Assembly (NCBI GenBank): GCA_002420235.1
Contig: DIHQ01000189.1
Span: forward strand, 1 to 19,818
Length of the DNA stretch: 19,818 bases
Origin: Flavobacteriales bacterium UBA5692
Lineage (GTDB): Bacteria; Bacteroidota; Bacteroidia; Flavobacteriales_D; Sanyastnellaceae
Direction of reading: 5' to 3'
Both the position numbers and the translations under genes were made by a program. The notes under the pieces were generated by a model that was not told the DNA's origin, made no database searches, and worked only from the letters and a program-made list of their open reading frames with translations. Below, piece after piece: positions 7,882 through 15,987 of the stretch (position 1 is the first letter of the stretch; each line of letters starts with the position of its first letter).

Positions 7882-8723
7882 TACAACAAGTTAAAACTGT
7901 GGCGGAGGTAAGAGCTAACAGCAAGAGACGCTTTTCGTGAGTTTGGAATGCGAATGCGTTCCTCTAAAATGCGATTACTTGGGAGCGAGTGTATTTTCTG
8001 GAACAGCCTTTGATAGTAGATGTAGGCGATATAAACACCGAGTCGGCTGGTTTGCGGTAACTGCACAATGCCTTTGTAGGCTTCCTGAAAGTCGGTATTG
8101 ATTTCTTCCTCTATCCGGGCTTTAGTCTCCTCATTGAATGTAGTCATATCCAAGTTTGGGAAGTAAGTCCGGCCCATTTCCGAAAAATCTGCTTTAATGT
8201 CCCGAAGAAAGTTGATTTTTTGAAATGCGGCGCCAAGGCGCTCTGCGTAGGGTTTTAAACGCTCGTACTCAGATTGGTCACCGTTGACAAATACCTTGAG
8301 ACACATCAAGCCGACAACCTCGGCAGATCCGACGATGTACTCTTCAAATCCGGTACGGTCGTAGTCAACCTTGTGAAGGTCCCACTCCATGCTCCTTAAA
8401 AACAATCTTACATGTTCGTAATCCAAGTTGTACGCGTGGTACACCTCCTGAAATGCGTGTAGAATTGGGTTCAGGCTGATTTTATCCTTGAGTGCATTTT
8501 CCGTGTCTTCTTTGAAGCGTTCGAAAAGCACAGCCTTGTCAGCACTATGAAATGTATCTACGATTTCGTCTGCAAAGCGCACGAAACCGTAAATGGAATA
8601 GATGGGCTGTCGAAGTGCCCTTCCGAGGAACCGTATCCCTAATGAAAACGATGTACTGTAAGACTTTGTGGTCAGGATGCTACACTCACGGCAGACTTTA
8701 TCATATAGGGGCATTCCAGACAT
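7881..8723 (-). CDS. crtB: Phytoene synthase
   Basis: A 280-residue squalene/phytoene synthase family enzyme that condenses two geranylgeranyl diphosphates to phytoene. Both Asp-rich Mg-binding motifs are intact: DEIVD (Asp52, Asp56) in YGFVRFADEIVD, and DIKAD (Asp175, Asp179) in FQKINFLRDIKAD. The length is usual for bacterial CrtB. The ATG at 8723 (MSGMPLYDK) is taken; Met4 at 8714 is equally possible. It lies 31 bases downstream of crtI, the largest gap in the operon, and its stop overlaps the next start by one base. Confidence 0.96.
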   Translation of the reverse strand: MSGMPLYDKVCRECSILTTKSYSTSFSLGIRFLGRALRQPIYSIYGFVRFADEIVDTFHSADKAVLFERFKEDTENALKDKISLNPILHAFQEVYHAYNLDYEHVRLFLRSMEWDLHKVDYDRTGFEEYIVGSAEVVGLMCLKVFVNGDQSEYERLKPYAERLGAAFQKINFLRDIKADFSEMGRTYFPNLDMTTFNEETKARIEEEINTDFQEAYKGIVQLPQTSRLGVYIAYIYYQRLFQKIHSLPSNRILEERIRIPNSRKASLAVSSYLRHSFNLL

Positions 8724-8754
8724 GGGATGGTAACAATGTACGAGCGCAATTGGT

Positions 8755-10257
8755 TCAATCGACTGCCACGGCTCGTTTTAACAGGTATTTATGTGCTTCC
8801 TGTCCGACAACTTCGCCGCTAATCAGGCTCGGGGGAACACCCGGTCCAGGGGTGGTCAATTGGCCCGTGAAAAACAGTCCGGGAAGTTTACTTTTCATTT
8901 TAGGTTTCCAGAAAGCGGTTTGGCGCAGGGTGTTTGCCAATCCATAAGCATTGCCTTTGAAAGCCCTGTAGTCTTGTTGAAATTCTTCGTGGGCAAAAGA
9001 CCTTTTGTACACAATGTGCGGCCGAATGTCCATGCCGACATACTTCTCCAAACGGTCGCACATCTCATCGAAGTACTGGTCGCGCAGACCGGACCTGTCT
9101 TTCAGACCGGGTGCCAACGGAATAAGGAAGAACATGTTCTCACACCCCGATGGGGCGATTCCATCGTCTGTTTTGGACGGTGCGCTAACGTAAAAGAGAG
9201 GGTTGTCTGGCCACGTTTGGGTGTCGTAGATTGTTTCTGCGTGGGGGCCAAAAGGGGTGTCAAAGAATAGGTTGTGGTGCTGGAGTTTCGGAACTCTCTT
9301 CTTGACCCCAACGTAGAAAAGAAGGGAACTTGGTGACATCACCCGAGAGTCCCAATAAGCTGCGTCATAGCGACGCCATTGGGTCGGCAGCAGGTTTTGC
9401 TCAACATGGTGATAATCTGCTCCAGCGACTACAGTAGGGGCAGTCCATCGAGCTCCATCCATCAATTCAATACCGGTCACACGTTGACCATCATCCGTGA
9501 TTTTTTTTACGTCACAATTGTAATGAAAGCGCACCCCCTTTTTCTCTGCCACACGCACCATGGCGCGAACCACTTCGTGCATACCCCCCATGGGATACCA
9601 TGTGCCTAGTACAGTGTCTGCGTAGTTCATTAGGCTGTACAAGGCTGGTGTTTTCTCCGGCTTGGCTCCTAGGAATAGTACTGGAAACTCGATGATTTGA
9701 AGCAGGCGCTTATCGCTAAAATATTTCCGGGCGTGGTTGCTGAAGCTTCTCAACAACGTCAGTTTCGTGGATTGTTTGAGAGTTTCCCATGTCGCAAATT
9801 CCATTACGCTGTGAGCAGGTTTTTGCACAAAACCATTCATTCCGATTTCATATTTGATTTGCGCTTCGTCGAGAAAGGCCTGCAGGGCAACGCCTGAACC
9901 GGGTTCAATGGAATTGAATGTCGCTTTGAGGGCGTTCAGGTCTGCTGGTATCTCAACAGGACCGTTCTCAAACCAAACGGTGTATGAAGGGTCGAGCCGA
10001 ATGAGATTGAGTTCTTCGTTTACGTCGCTACCGAATTTTGAAAAATAGGCTTCGAAGACATCAGGCATCCAATACCAACTTGGCCCCATATCAAACGTGA
10101 ATCCCTCGGCTTCAAACACCCGTGCGCGGCCTCCAGCGTGATCATGGCGTTCAAGTAAGTCGACTTGATGACCCAACTCTGCCAATTGGGTTGCGGCTGC
10201 TATGCCGGCGAAGCCCGCGCCAATGACCAGCGCTTCGGAAGAGTTTGAGGAAGACAT
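8755..10257 (-). CDS. crtI: Phytoene desaturase
   Basis: A 500-residue FAD-dependent desaturase that converts phytoene stepwise to lycopene. The N-terminal Rossmann motif is ALVIGAGFAGIAAATQLA (Gly13, 15, 18), followed by LLERHDHAGGRARVF and the FDMGPSWYWMPDVF block common in Bacteroidota CrtI. The C-terminal signature is FFTGQLTTPGPGVPPSLISG. The start at 10257 places the nucleotide-binding strand eight residues in; an upstream extension to 10302 adds a non-conserved basic stretch and would run over the putative promoter. It is the first gene of the minus-strand carotenoid operon and is followed by crtB after 31 bases. Confidence 0.96.
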   Translation of the reverse strand: MSSSNSSEALVIGAGFAGIAAATQLAELGHQVDLLERHDHAGGRARVFEAEGFTFDMGPSWYWMPDVFEAYFSKFGSDVNEELNLIRLDPSYTVWFENGPVEIPADLNALKATFNSIEPGSGVALQAFLDEAQIKYEIGMNGFVQKPAHSVMEFATWETLKQSTKLTLLRSFSNHARKYFSDKRLLQIIEFPVLFLGAKPEKTPALYSLMNYADTVLGTWYPMGGMHEVVRAMVRVAEKKGVRFHYNCDVKKITDDGQRVTGIELMDGARWTAPTVVAGADYHHVEQNLLPTQWRRYDAAYWDSRVMSPSSLLFYVGVKKRVPKLQHHNLFFDTPFGPHAETIYDTQTWPDNPLFYVSAPSKTDDGIAPSGCENMFFLIPLAPGLKDRSGLRDQYFDEMCDRLEKYVGMDIRPHIVYKRSFAHEEFQQDYRAFKGNAYGLANTLRQTAFWKPKMKSKLPGLFFTGQLTTPGPGVPPSLISGEVVGQEAHKYLLKRAVAVD

Positions 10258-10262
10258 GGTCA

Positions 10263-10292
10263 CAAAACAAGGCCTTTTCCTCTCTTGTTCAA
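10263..10292 (-). promoter_or_regulatory. Candidate promoter of the carotenoid operon
   Basis: On the minus strand, TTG is followed by 19 bases and then TTGTTTTG, a one-mismatch form of the Bacteroidota -7 element TAnnTTTG, with spacing inside the known 17-23 range. The -7 box ends five bases before the crtI ATG, so the transcript would have almost no leader. It is a single match without support from other sites. Confidence 0.3.
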
Positions 10293-10337
10293 CGGCTGGC
10301 ATAAAAGTTCGTTGCGTTCGGGTTGTACTTTTACAGC

Positions 10338-11057
10338 ATGAGTGACGGTCACGTTTACGACATTGTTGCGTTTGGTGCCCACCCAGATGATGTGGAATTG
10401 TTCGCGGGTGGAACGTTGGCCAAAAGTGTGGCTAGAGGATTGCGGGTGGCCATCGTTGACTTGACGCTCGGTGAGCTTGGTACTCGCGGCACACATGAGA
10501 CCCGTAAGATGGAGTCCGCTGCTGCCCAGGCAATACTCGGCATCGAGCACCGCGAAAATCTCGATCTTGGCGACGGATTCTTCGATGTCAACGAGTTGAG
10601 CTTGCAAACGGTCATTGAGGTTCTTCGTCGTTTACGCCCTCGTCAAGTCTTAGCCAACGCCCTAAGCGACCGCCATCCGGACCATGGCCGGGGCGCAGAG
10701 CTCGTCCACCGCGCTGCCTTCCTAAGTGGTCTTACCAAAATCGAAACGGGTCAAGAGGCTTGGCGGCCGCAAGCTGTTTACCATGGCATTCAAGATCATT
10801 GGTTAGATCCGGATTTCGTTGTTGACATTGAGGGGTTTACGGAAGTGAAGGCCCAAGCGATTGCCGCTTATGTTACGCAGTTTCATGGACCTGGAACGGA
10901 TGATTCTGAACCAATGACACCCATCAGCTCACCCGAATTTTTGGAGTATTTGAAGGCTCGTGATATGGCCATGGGACGATTTGCCGGGTTGAAGCTCGGC
11001 GAAGGGTTCCAAGTCAAGCGTCCGCCTGCGGTAGAAGGGTTGGAGTTTCTGGGATAA
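10338..11057 (+). CDS. bshB1: Bacillithiol biosynthesis deacetylase BshB1
   Basis: A 239-residue LmbE-like zinc deacetylase that removes the acetyl group from N-acetylglucosaminyl-malate in bacillithiol synthesis. The zinc/catalytic motif AHPDDVE (His15, Asp17, Asp18) is near the start. The second motif is RHPDHGRGAELVHRAAFLSG (His113, Asp115, His116). Length and the YHGIQDHWLDPDFVVDI region fit BshB1 rather than other LmbE proteins. The ATG at 10338 was chosen; an upstream TTG adds five residues only. TACTTTTA at 10326-10333 resembles a -7 element but has no well-spaced TTG. It is divergent from crtI with an 80-base shared region, and its stop abuts the convergent flippase stop. Confidence 0.92.
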   Translation: MSDGHVYDIVAFGAHPDDVELFAGGTLAKSVARGLRVAIVDLTLGELGTRGTHETRKMESAAAQAILGIEHRENLDLGDGFFDVNELSLQTVIEVLRRLRPRQVLANALSDRHPDHGRGAELVHRAAFLSGLTKIETGQEAWRPQAVYHGIQDHWLDPDFVVDIEGFTEVKAQAIAAYVTQFHGPGTDDSEPMTPISSPEFLEYLKARDMAMGRFAGLKLGEGFQVKRPPAVEGLEFLG

Positions 11058-12245
11058 TTACTTTTCACATCGCCACCATGCAATAAGCAGGCCCGCACAT
11101 TGCATTGCCGAGGCGGCCGAAGCAGCCCAAGCAGCGCCCACGGCACCGGCATCGGGCACCCATTCTCGAGCGAGGACTAAAAGGGTGATCAATCCCAAAA
11201 ATGAAGTTGCAGCATTCCAATGGTGCATCCCAATGCCGGCGAGATGATGAGCGATGATGGATGCAGCAGCGCCAAAAAGGCCTGCTGGCGTCAAAGCCTT
11301 CACGACAGGTTGGATGCCGTCAAAACCAAATAACAAAGCGAATAGGGTGTCGGGAATCAATAGCACAACCAGAAGGGGTGCCGCTGTCCCAAGGAGAGCT
11401 TTTCTGAGCGTCTTCTGCGTCGCTAAAATGCGGCTCGACTTGTCCGGATTAGATGCTGTATGTGTATAAACTAACGGTGCGAGTGCGCGTGGAAAGAGCC
11501 ACATGGCTTCGAGCCCATAATAGGCAATTGAGTACACCCCTGTTGCGGCCAGACCAGCCGAACTTTGAGCTAGGAGGCTGAGGTTGAGGCGATTCGTAAG
11601 CATTTGCAGCAGCGCACCGGTTTGCGCCGAACGTCCATATTTCCATAGTTGGCGAATAACTTGGACCGTTGAAATTGGAGCATCAACGGCAGGCAATTTT
11701 GCTACCCAAAAGATGGATGCCAAGGCAGTGATCCCGAGGCTTGCCGCCAAGGCTCCAATAAAAGACCCAACGGAGTGGTTTTCCATTCCAAAAAAGGCGA
11801 CTAATAATCCCATTAGAAGCAGTCCGCCTTGCATCATTTGAAGGAAATTGTGTTCGCGGATGCGGTAATTGGCGAGTAAAAGTTGGCTGTGGAAGATGAT
11901 AGTGCCTTGAAGCCAGCCCAATCCAGCCATAGCAACAAAATGCTCGGTGGGCAAAAAGCCAGCGCTGACACCTACCCAAATCCCGAGAATTGCGGAAGCA
12001 ATCAACCAAGCATGCCCAGGAAGCAGCATGGCCTTCCAGGGTATCTCCTTTTGAAGGTAAACGACTGCGCCACCAGCGAGAAAGCCGCTGACACTCGTGA
12101 CGACTAAAATGCCCAATTGTATCCAGGCTATCTCACCTTGTCCTGAAGCACCGAGTATTCGGGTATTGAGCAAAATAATGGCGACCGTAAATGCCAGTAA
12201 AAAACCTCGGGTTGCAATGGAGTGGCGTTCGTGAAAAGAACTCAT
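11058..12245 (-). CDS. Polysaccharide flippase-like (Wzx/MATE-type) membrane protein
   Basis: A 395-residue, very hydrophobic protein with about 11-12 predicted membrane helices. Features of the oligosaccharide flippase family include the early NTRILGASGQGEIAWIQ segment (helix 1-2 loop), and RLNLSLLAQSSAGLAATGVY followed by SIAYYGLEAMW in the middle. Such proteins move lipid-linked sugar units across the inner membrane. It is slightly shorter than the usual 420-480 residues. It follows a glycosyltransferase with an ATGA overlap, which supports a role in envelope glycan export. Other members of the MATE/MVF superfamily cannot be excluded, and no polymerase or further sugar genes are nearby. 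Confidence 0.8.
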   Translation of the reverse strand: MSSFHERHSIATRGFLLAFTVAIILLNTRILGASGQGEIAWIQLGILVVTSVSGFLAGGAVVYLQKEIPWKAMLLPGHAWLIASAILGIWVGVSAGFLPTEHFVAMAGLGWLQGTIIFHSQLLLANYRIREHNFLQMMQGGLLLMGLLVAFFGMENHSVGSFIGALAASLGITALASIFWVAKLPAVDAPISTVQVIRQLWKYGRSAQTGALLQMLTNRLNLSLLAQSSAGLAATGVYSIAYYGLEAMWLFPRALAPLVYTHTASNPDKSSRILATQKTLRKALLGTAAPLLVVLLIPDTLFALLFGFDGIQPVVKALTPAGLFGAAASIIAHHLAGIGMHHWNAATSFLGLITLLVLAREWVPDAGAVGAAWAASAASAMQCAGLLIAWWRCEK

Positions 12246-13399
12246 TGCGAAGCGATTTGGCGTGTGATTGCTTCGCCGTAAACATTAGCGTAAGCTCGGG
12301 CCACGGCTTCTGTGCTGAATGTGGTTTCTGCGTACTGTCTCAGATCTGAAGCGTTTGATGGCGTTCCGTCCTTGACCCATGAACAGAGTGCATCGGCGAG
12401 TGCGTTTTCATCTTCGGATGCTATCAACAATCCGCGCTCAGATGTGAGGTGTTCACGGATGCCTCCAACGTCCGTTGAGAGCACAGGGATTCCACTTGCC
12501 CAAGCCTCAGGAATAACGCACGGGAAATTTTCATACCGGCTGAAGAGCACTAGCGCATCGGCCGACCGCATGCGTTTTGCCACTTCGTCTAATGGTATTT
12601 CACCCTCAATTTCAATCCGCCCATGGAGCCCCAAATGGCGGGCGTACTCCCGATGAGGTTGGGGATTACCGTCGCCTACTATGCTGATTCGGAGGTTGTC
12701 GCACCGGTCGAGTGCAACACGGGAAGCTCGAAGCAATCCGCTGATATTTTTCTGGTCGTCGCGTAAAGAACTGATGTGGAGTGCATGGAACGTGTCTCGA
12801 TGGGCTGATGTGTCAGCGGGGCGAAATATTTGAGTATCAACCACGTTTGGAACCACGGTGAAAGGCCCATCAATTCCGAAGTCGCGCATACTCTCGGCAA
12901 GGTCTGACGATACTGGGCAAATTATGGCTGCCGATTGACCGGTGGTCCGAATGGCATGTCGTCGCCAAAATGGAAGTGTTTCCCGTTGCGCAATATGGTA
13001 TGCTGTCCAATGCTCGGTCATGACCAGCGGAATATTCCACCGACGTGCTAAAACCCTCGCAGCGCGACCCGCCGGGTAGGCTACGTGAAGATGAATGAGG
13101 TCAAATGAAGTTGATTGTTTGGCAGCGCGGAGCATTGCGCTGGTGATTTGCCATATGACGGGCTTGCGTGCTCGGAAGTAAAATATACGCGCGGTGTAGG
13201 TCCCACAATCGCAAACTGTACTTGCTGGAATGACTTCGCCACTAGGAACGGCTGCTGCAAACCAAACTTCACCACCATTCAGATTTGAGATCGCTCTAAT
13301 GTGTCGTTCAACAAAATTACCCAAGGTTCTGTGCACGTCGCTGGGATACCAACTGGCGATGTGCAGAATACGTAAAGTTGAATCGGGTTCGGCAGCCAT
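12242..13399 (-). CDS. Glycosyltransferase family 4 protein
   Basis: A 385-residue GT-B fold glycosyltransferase. The N-terminal domain opens with RILHIASWYPS and contains FDLIHLHVAYPAG. The C-terminal donor-binding domain has ISIVGDGNPQP, the retaining GT4 EX7E motif Glu290-NFPCVIPE-Glu298, and ASGIPVLSTDVGGIREHL. It would transfer a nucleotide-sugar-derived residue to a lipid-linked or protein acceptor in the cytoplasm. The start at 13399 puts the first beta strand near the N-terminus; an in-frame ATG at 13447 adds 16 residues of no clear function and is possible. It is coupled to the flippase by ATGA. Donor and acceptor cannot be told. Confidence 0.88.
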   Translation of the reverse strand: MAAEPDSTLRILHIASWYPSDVHRTLGNFVERHIRAISNLNGGEVWFAAAVPSGEVIPASTVCDCGTYTARIFYFRARKPVIWQITSAMLRAAKQSTSFDLIHLHVAYPAGRAARVLARRWNIPLVMTEHWTAYHIAQRETLPFWRRHAIRTTGQSAAIICPVSSDLAESMRDFGIDGPFTVVPNVVDTQIFRPADTSAHRDTFHALHISSLRDDQKNISGLLRASRVALDRCDNLRISIVGDGNPQPHREYARHLGLHGRIEIEGEIPLDEVAKRMRSADALVLFSRYENFPCVIPEAWASGIPVLSTDVGGIREHLTSERGLLIASEDENALADALCSWVKDGTPSNASDLRQYAETTFSTEAVARAYANVYGEAITRQIASQ

Positions 13400-13446
13400 G
13401 GAAACCAAAGGTCGCAAGGAATTGGTTAAAGCATAACCCGTCTGCA

Positions 13447-13477
13447 TTGTCTTTCATGAAGAGATGACGTAATTTAA
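13447..13477 (+). promoter_or_regulatory. Candidate promoter for the cytochrome/PHM gene
   Basis: TTG at 13447-13449, a 20-base spacer and TAATTTAA at 13470-13477 resemble the Bacteroidota TTG/TAnnTTTG pair with a mismatch in the last base. The -7 box ends four bases before the ATG. This is weak evidence from one site. Confidence 0.3.
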
Positions 13478-13481
13478 ACGC

Positions 13482-15065
13482 ATGCAGCGGATTATTTTGC
13501 TTTTCATCTTTTCGTTAAGACTAGCATTTACTGCTTTTTCTCAAGCCCCAACCTTCTATGCAGACGTGGCACCCATCATTTATCAGAATTGCACTGAGTG
13601 TCACCGCACTGGTGAAATTGGCCCCATGCCGTTCACGACTTATGAGGAAGTAAGCGAGTACAGTTCCTTTATTTCATATGTGACCTCCACGAAGTACATG
13701 CCTCCTTGGACACCAGATCCAGAATATTCTGCCCTGCGCGGAGAGCGTTACTTGACTGAGGCGGAGATCCAGCTGCTGGCGGATTGGCATGAGGCAGGAG
13801 CTCCAGAAGGTGACCCTGCTGATAGCCCGGGACTTCCCGATTTTCCTGAAGGCAGCCAAGTGGGGGTTCCTGACTTGGTAATTTCCATGCCAAGCGCATA
13901 TGCCCATGGTGGGGATATGGAAGAACAATATCAGGTTTACGTTCTGGAGACCGGAGTTGATGACGAAACGGAAATTAGTGCGGTAGAGATTCGACCAGCC
14001 AATGGTGCTATTGCACACCATGCCCTTATTGGTTACACGGAGAGTGCAAGTTCCATATCGCAGGCAGGAGCACTGGACGCAGAAACGCCTGAAGAGGGGT
14101 ACGAAAGCTTTGGTGATTACGGAGTTCCCGTTGATGATTTTTTGTTCGGTGGATGGGCTCCGGGTGTTGAACCGACTGTCTTTCCATCTACCATTGGAAA
14201 GAAGATAAGTCCGAATGGTCGATTCCTTTTGCAAATGCACTATGGCCCCACACCGGTTGAGGAATCAGATTTGACGTCTTTTAATTTATTTTTCGCTGAT
14301 GTCCCATTGCAGCGTGAGGTAGAGCTGGAAATGATGACACCGGCGAATTTATCCGATTTATTCTTTATCCAACCCAATGAAATTAAGACGTTTCATGGCA
14401 CGATTGATATCGAGGAGGACATCAGCCTTCTTAGTGTTATGCCTCATTGCCACCTTTTAGGGAAGGCTTGGGAAGTATATGCAGTTTCATCGGACTATAT
14501 AGATACCATCCCCCTTATTTCCATTCCGGATTGGGATTTTAATTGGCAAGGAATTTATGACTTTCCATCTCTGAAGCACATTCCAGCTGGATATACGATA
14601 CACGCTATTTGCACGTACGATAATACAGCCAACAACCCGGACAATCCAAATGACCCGCCACAGTTGACCGAGTGGGGCGACCTCACTGGTGATGAAATGT
14701 ACGTGCTGTTTTTTCAGTTCGTTGAGTACATGGAAGGCGATGAAAATATAACACTCTCCACTGCTGACGAGGATACACGGATTGTTTACCAAAGCGATGT
14801 GTTATTCCCAGCATGGCCAAACCCCTTGCCCGCAGGGAAGGAGGTAACGGTGGGCTGGCACTTGCATGAGCCGACAGAAATGAGGCTCGAATTGTTCGAT
14901 GTGCGTGGCCGACTTGTCGACATTTGGTTACCCATGCAGTCCTTTCCGCGAGGACATCATCAACAATCTTTTGCGCTTGAAGCGCTGCATTCCGGCACGT
15001 ACTTCTACAGGTTGACGACTGCCGGTGGACTGGTGCGGAGCCACACCATCCAAGTCATTGATTGA
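13482..15065 (+). CDS. Secreted cytochrome c / copper type II monooxygenase-like (PHM-fold) protein with T9SS sorting domain
   Basis: 527 residues in four parts. (1) A Sec signal peptide, residues 1-21, ending SQA. (2) A c-type heme domain with CTECH at 37-41 and a possible axial Met in the KYMPPW block. (3) A peptidylglycine-hydroxylating-monooxygenase-like core with the full set of copper ligands in order: His179-His180 (AHHAL), His253 (LLQMHYGP), His322/His324 (MPHCHLLG) and Met406 (GDEMYVLF). (4) A C-terminal type A T9SS sorting domain from about residue 436, with FPAWPNPLPAGKEV, ELFDVRGRLVD and GTYFYRLT. It should be exported and anchored or released at the surface, with heme delivering electrons to copper. 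The substrate is unknown. The stop overlaps the redoxin start (TGATG). Confidence 0.88.
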   Translation: MQRIILLFIFSLRLAFTAFSQAPTFYADVAPIIYQNCTECHRTGEIGPMPFTTYEEVSEYSSFISYVTSTKYMPPWTPDPEYSALRGERYLTEAEIQLLADWHEAGAPEGDPADSPGLPDFPEGSQVGVPDLVISMPSAYAHGGDMEEQYQVYVLETGVDDETEISAVEIRPANGAIAHHALIGYTESASSISQAGALDAETPEEGYESFGDYGVPVDDFLFGGWAPGVEPTVFPSTIGKKISPNGRFLLQMHYGPTPVEESDLTSFNLFFADVPLQREVELEMMTPANLSDLFFIQPNEIKTFHGTIDIEEDISLLSVMPHCHLLGKAWEVYAVSSDYIDTIPLISIPDWDFNWQGIYDFPSLKHIPAGYTIHAICTYDNTANNPDNPNDPPQLTEWGDLTGDEMYVLFFQFVEYMEGDENITLSTADEDTRIVYQSDVLFPAWPNPLPAGKEVTVGWHLHEPTEMRLELFDVRGRLVDIWLPMQSFPRGHHQQSFALEALHSGTYFYRLTTAGGLVRSHTIQVID

Positions 15066-15565
15066 TGTGGCAGGTATGGGTCTTTTTGGCGCCGCTTTGT
15101 CCGATTTGCCAGGATTACACTTATTACCTCAACGCCCTGCATGATGAATGGGTCAAATCTCCACATCCTCAGGTAGAATTGGTTGGCTGGTTTCCGAATC
15201 CTAATGTGACTGACGAAGCCATTGCGGAGTTTGCGAATCGTTATGCCGTCGAGTGGGATTTAGCGCGTGATACAATCGGTTGGTCAGATGCTCTTGGTGT
15301 GAGGTTTACACCCGAGGCAGTACTCCTAAGTCCGGAAGGAGCGGTGCTGTACCGCGGTCGTGTTAATGACCTTTACTATGCTCTCGGTAAGCACCGTTCG
15401 TCGCCGAAAAGCTCGGATTTAGCTTTGGCAGTTCAGCAAGCTTTGCTCGGCCAAGCTATTGTACCTGCTGAGACGGATGCCATTGGGTGTCCAATCCAAA
15501 ATCGTTTTCCATTTCAAGATTCCCTGTCGCGTTGTGTCTATCGTGACGGGATACGAGGACTTTAA
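15065..15565 (+). CDS. Redoxin / thioredoxin-fold protein coupled to the cytochrome-PHM gene
   Basis: 166 residues beginning directly with a thioredoxin-like strand and active site: VWVFLAPLCPICQDY, with Cys12-Pro-Ile-Cys15. Further fold markers are ELVGWFP, the cis-Pro region FTPEAVLL (Pro83) and the hairpin LYRGRVND. A third cysteine, Cys142, lies in the ETDAIGCPIQ tail. The ATG at 15065 overlaps the previous stop; a TTG one codon upstream is unlikely. It has no signal peptide, odd for a partner of an exported protein. From memory, redoxin, heme and PHM-like domains also occur fused in one polypeptide in other phyla, which would support joint function. Its last 24 codons are duplicated at 16554-16625. 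Confidence 0.83.
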   Translation: MWQVWVFLAPLCPICQDYTYYLNALHDEWVKSPHPQVELVGWFPNPNVTDEAIAEFANRYAVEWDLARDTIGWSDALGVRFTPEAVLLSPEGAVLYRGRVNDLYYALGKHRSSPKSSDLALAVQQALLGQAIVPAETDAIGCPIQNRFPFQDSLSRCVYRDGIRGL

Positions 15566-15673
15566 ATGAAGCAAAGTTTTCACTGACAAGCCAAGTTGAC
15601 TTTGGGTAAAGAAGCCTAGCAAAATCACCAAATGCCTAATCCAAGCTTTTGATAGTCGACGTTGCTAGATGTA

Positions 15674-15802
15674 TTAATCATGCTCCGGTTCATCAGGTGC
15701 TTTTCTCTTTTGAGAAGAGTGTGTTTGGTTGATCATAGCGATATAGCCCCACATGTAGAGCAGGAATATTATCAAACCAACTATGAACATTAAGCGAGTC
15801 AT
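15674..15802 (-). CDS. Small single-span membrane protein (42 aa)
   Basis: A 42-residue reading frame: a hydrophobic helix (MFIVGLIIFLLYMWGYIAMI, residues 5-24) followed by a charged tail QKRKAPDEPEHD. No family is recognised. Support for its reality is the ATGA overlap of its start with the stop of the 62-residue membrane protein upstream, the clean helix-plus-charged-tail design, and the otherwise non-coding surroundings. It may be a subunit or partner of its neighbour. It is short, so it is a probable rather than certain gene. Confidence 0.6.
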   Translation of the reverse strand: MTRLMFIVGLIIFLLYMWGYIAMINQTHSSQKRKAPDEPEHD

Positions 15803-15987
15803 GATTTCCCTGGATTTTTCTTTTCTTCTATCTGGTTAATCACTGTTGTTAGAGATAGAATGGAGGGTACCCAGATCCCAACGAAAATCCCTTCAAGTTG
15901 ATTGCCCGTAAACCAAAGCGATACAGAAAAAAGGAATGATATGAAAGCGAGAATTAGAGGGTAGTAAGTGCGTAAGAACGTCTTCAT
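15799..15987 (-). CDS. Small two-span membrane protein (62 aa)
   Basis: A 62-residue protein with two hydrophobic segments, YYPLILAFISFLFSVSLWF (about residues 8-26) and GIFVGIWVPSILSLTTVI (about 33-50), then a charged end QIEEKKNPGKS. The hairpin design and positive N-terminus (MKTFLRTYY) look like a real membrane protein. I do not know its function; the FVGIWVPSIL motif looks like one conserved in marine Bacteroidota small proteins, from memory. It is the first gene of a two-gene unit with the 42-residue protein (four-base ATGA overlap). No clear TAnnTTTG promoter is seen upstream on the minus strand. Confidence 0.65.
   Translation of the reverse strand: MKTFLRTYYPLILAFISFLFSVSLWFTGNQLEGIFVGIWVPSILSLTTVINQIEEKKNPGKS

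Noticed and set aside
15590..15615. Possible hairpin CCAAG...CTTTGG after the redoxin gene
   Set aside because: Imperfect four- to five-base stem and no T-tract; not a credible terminator.
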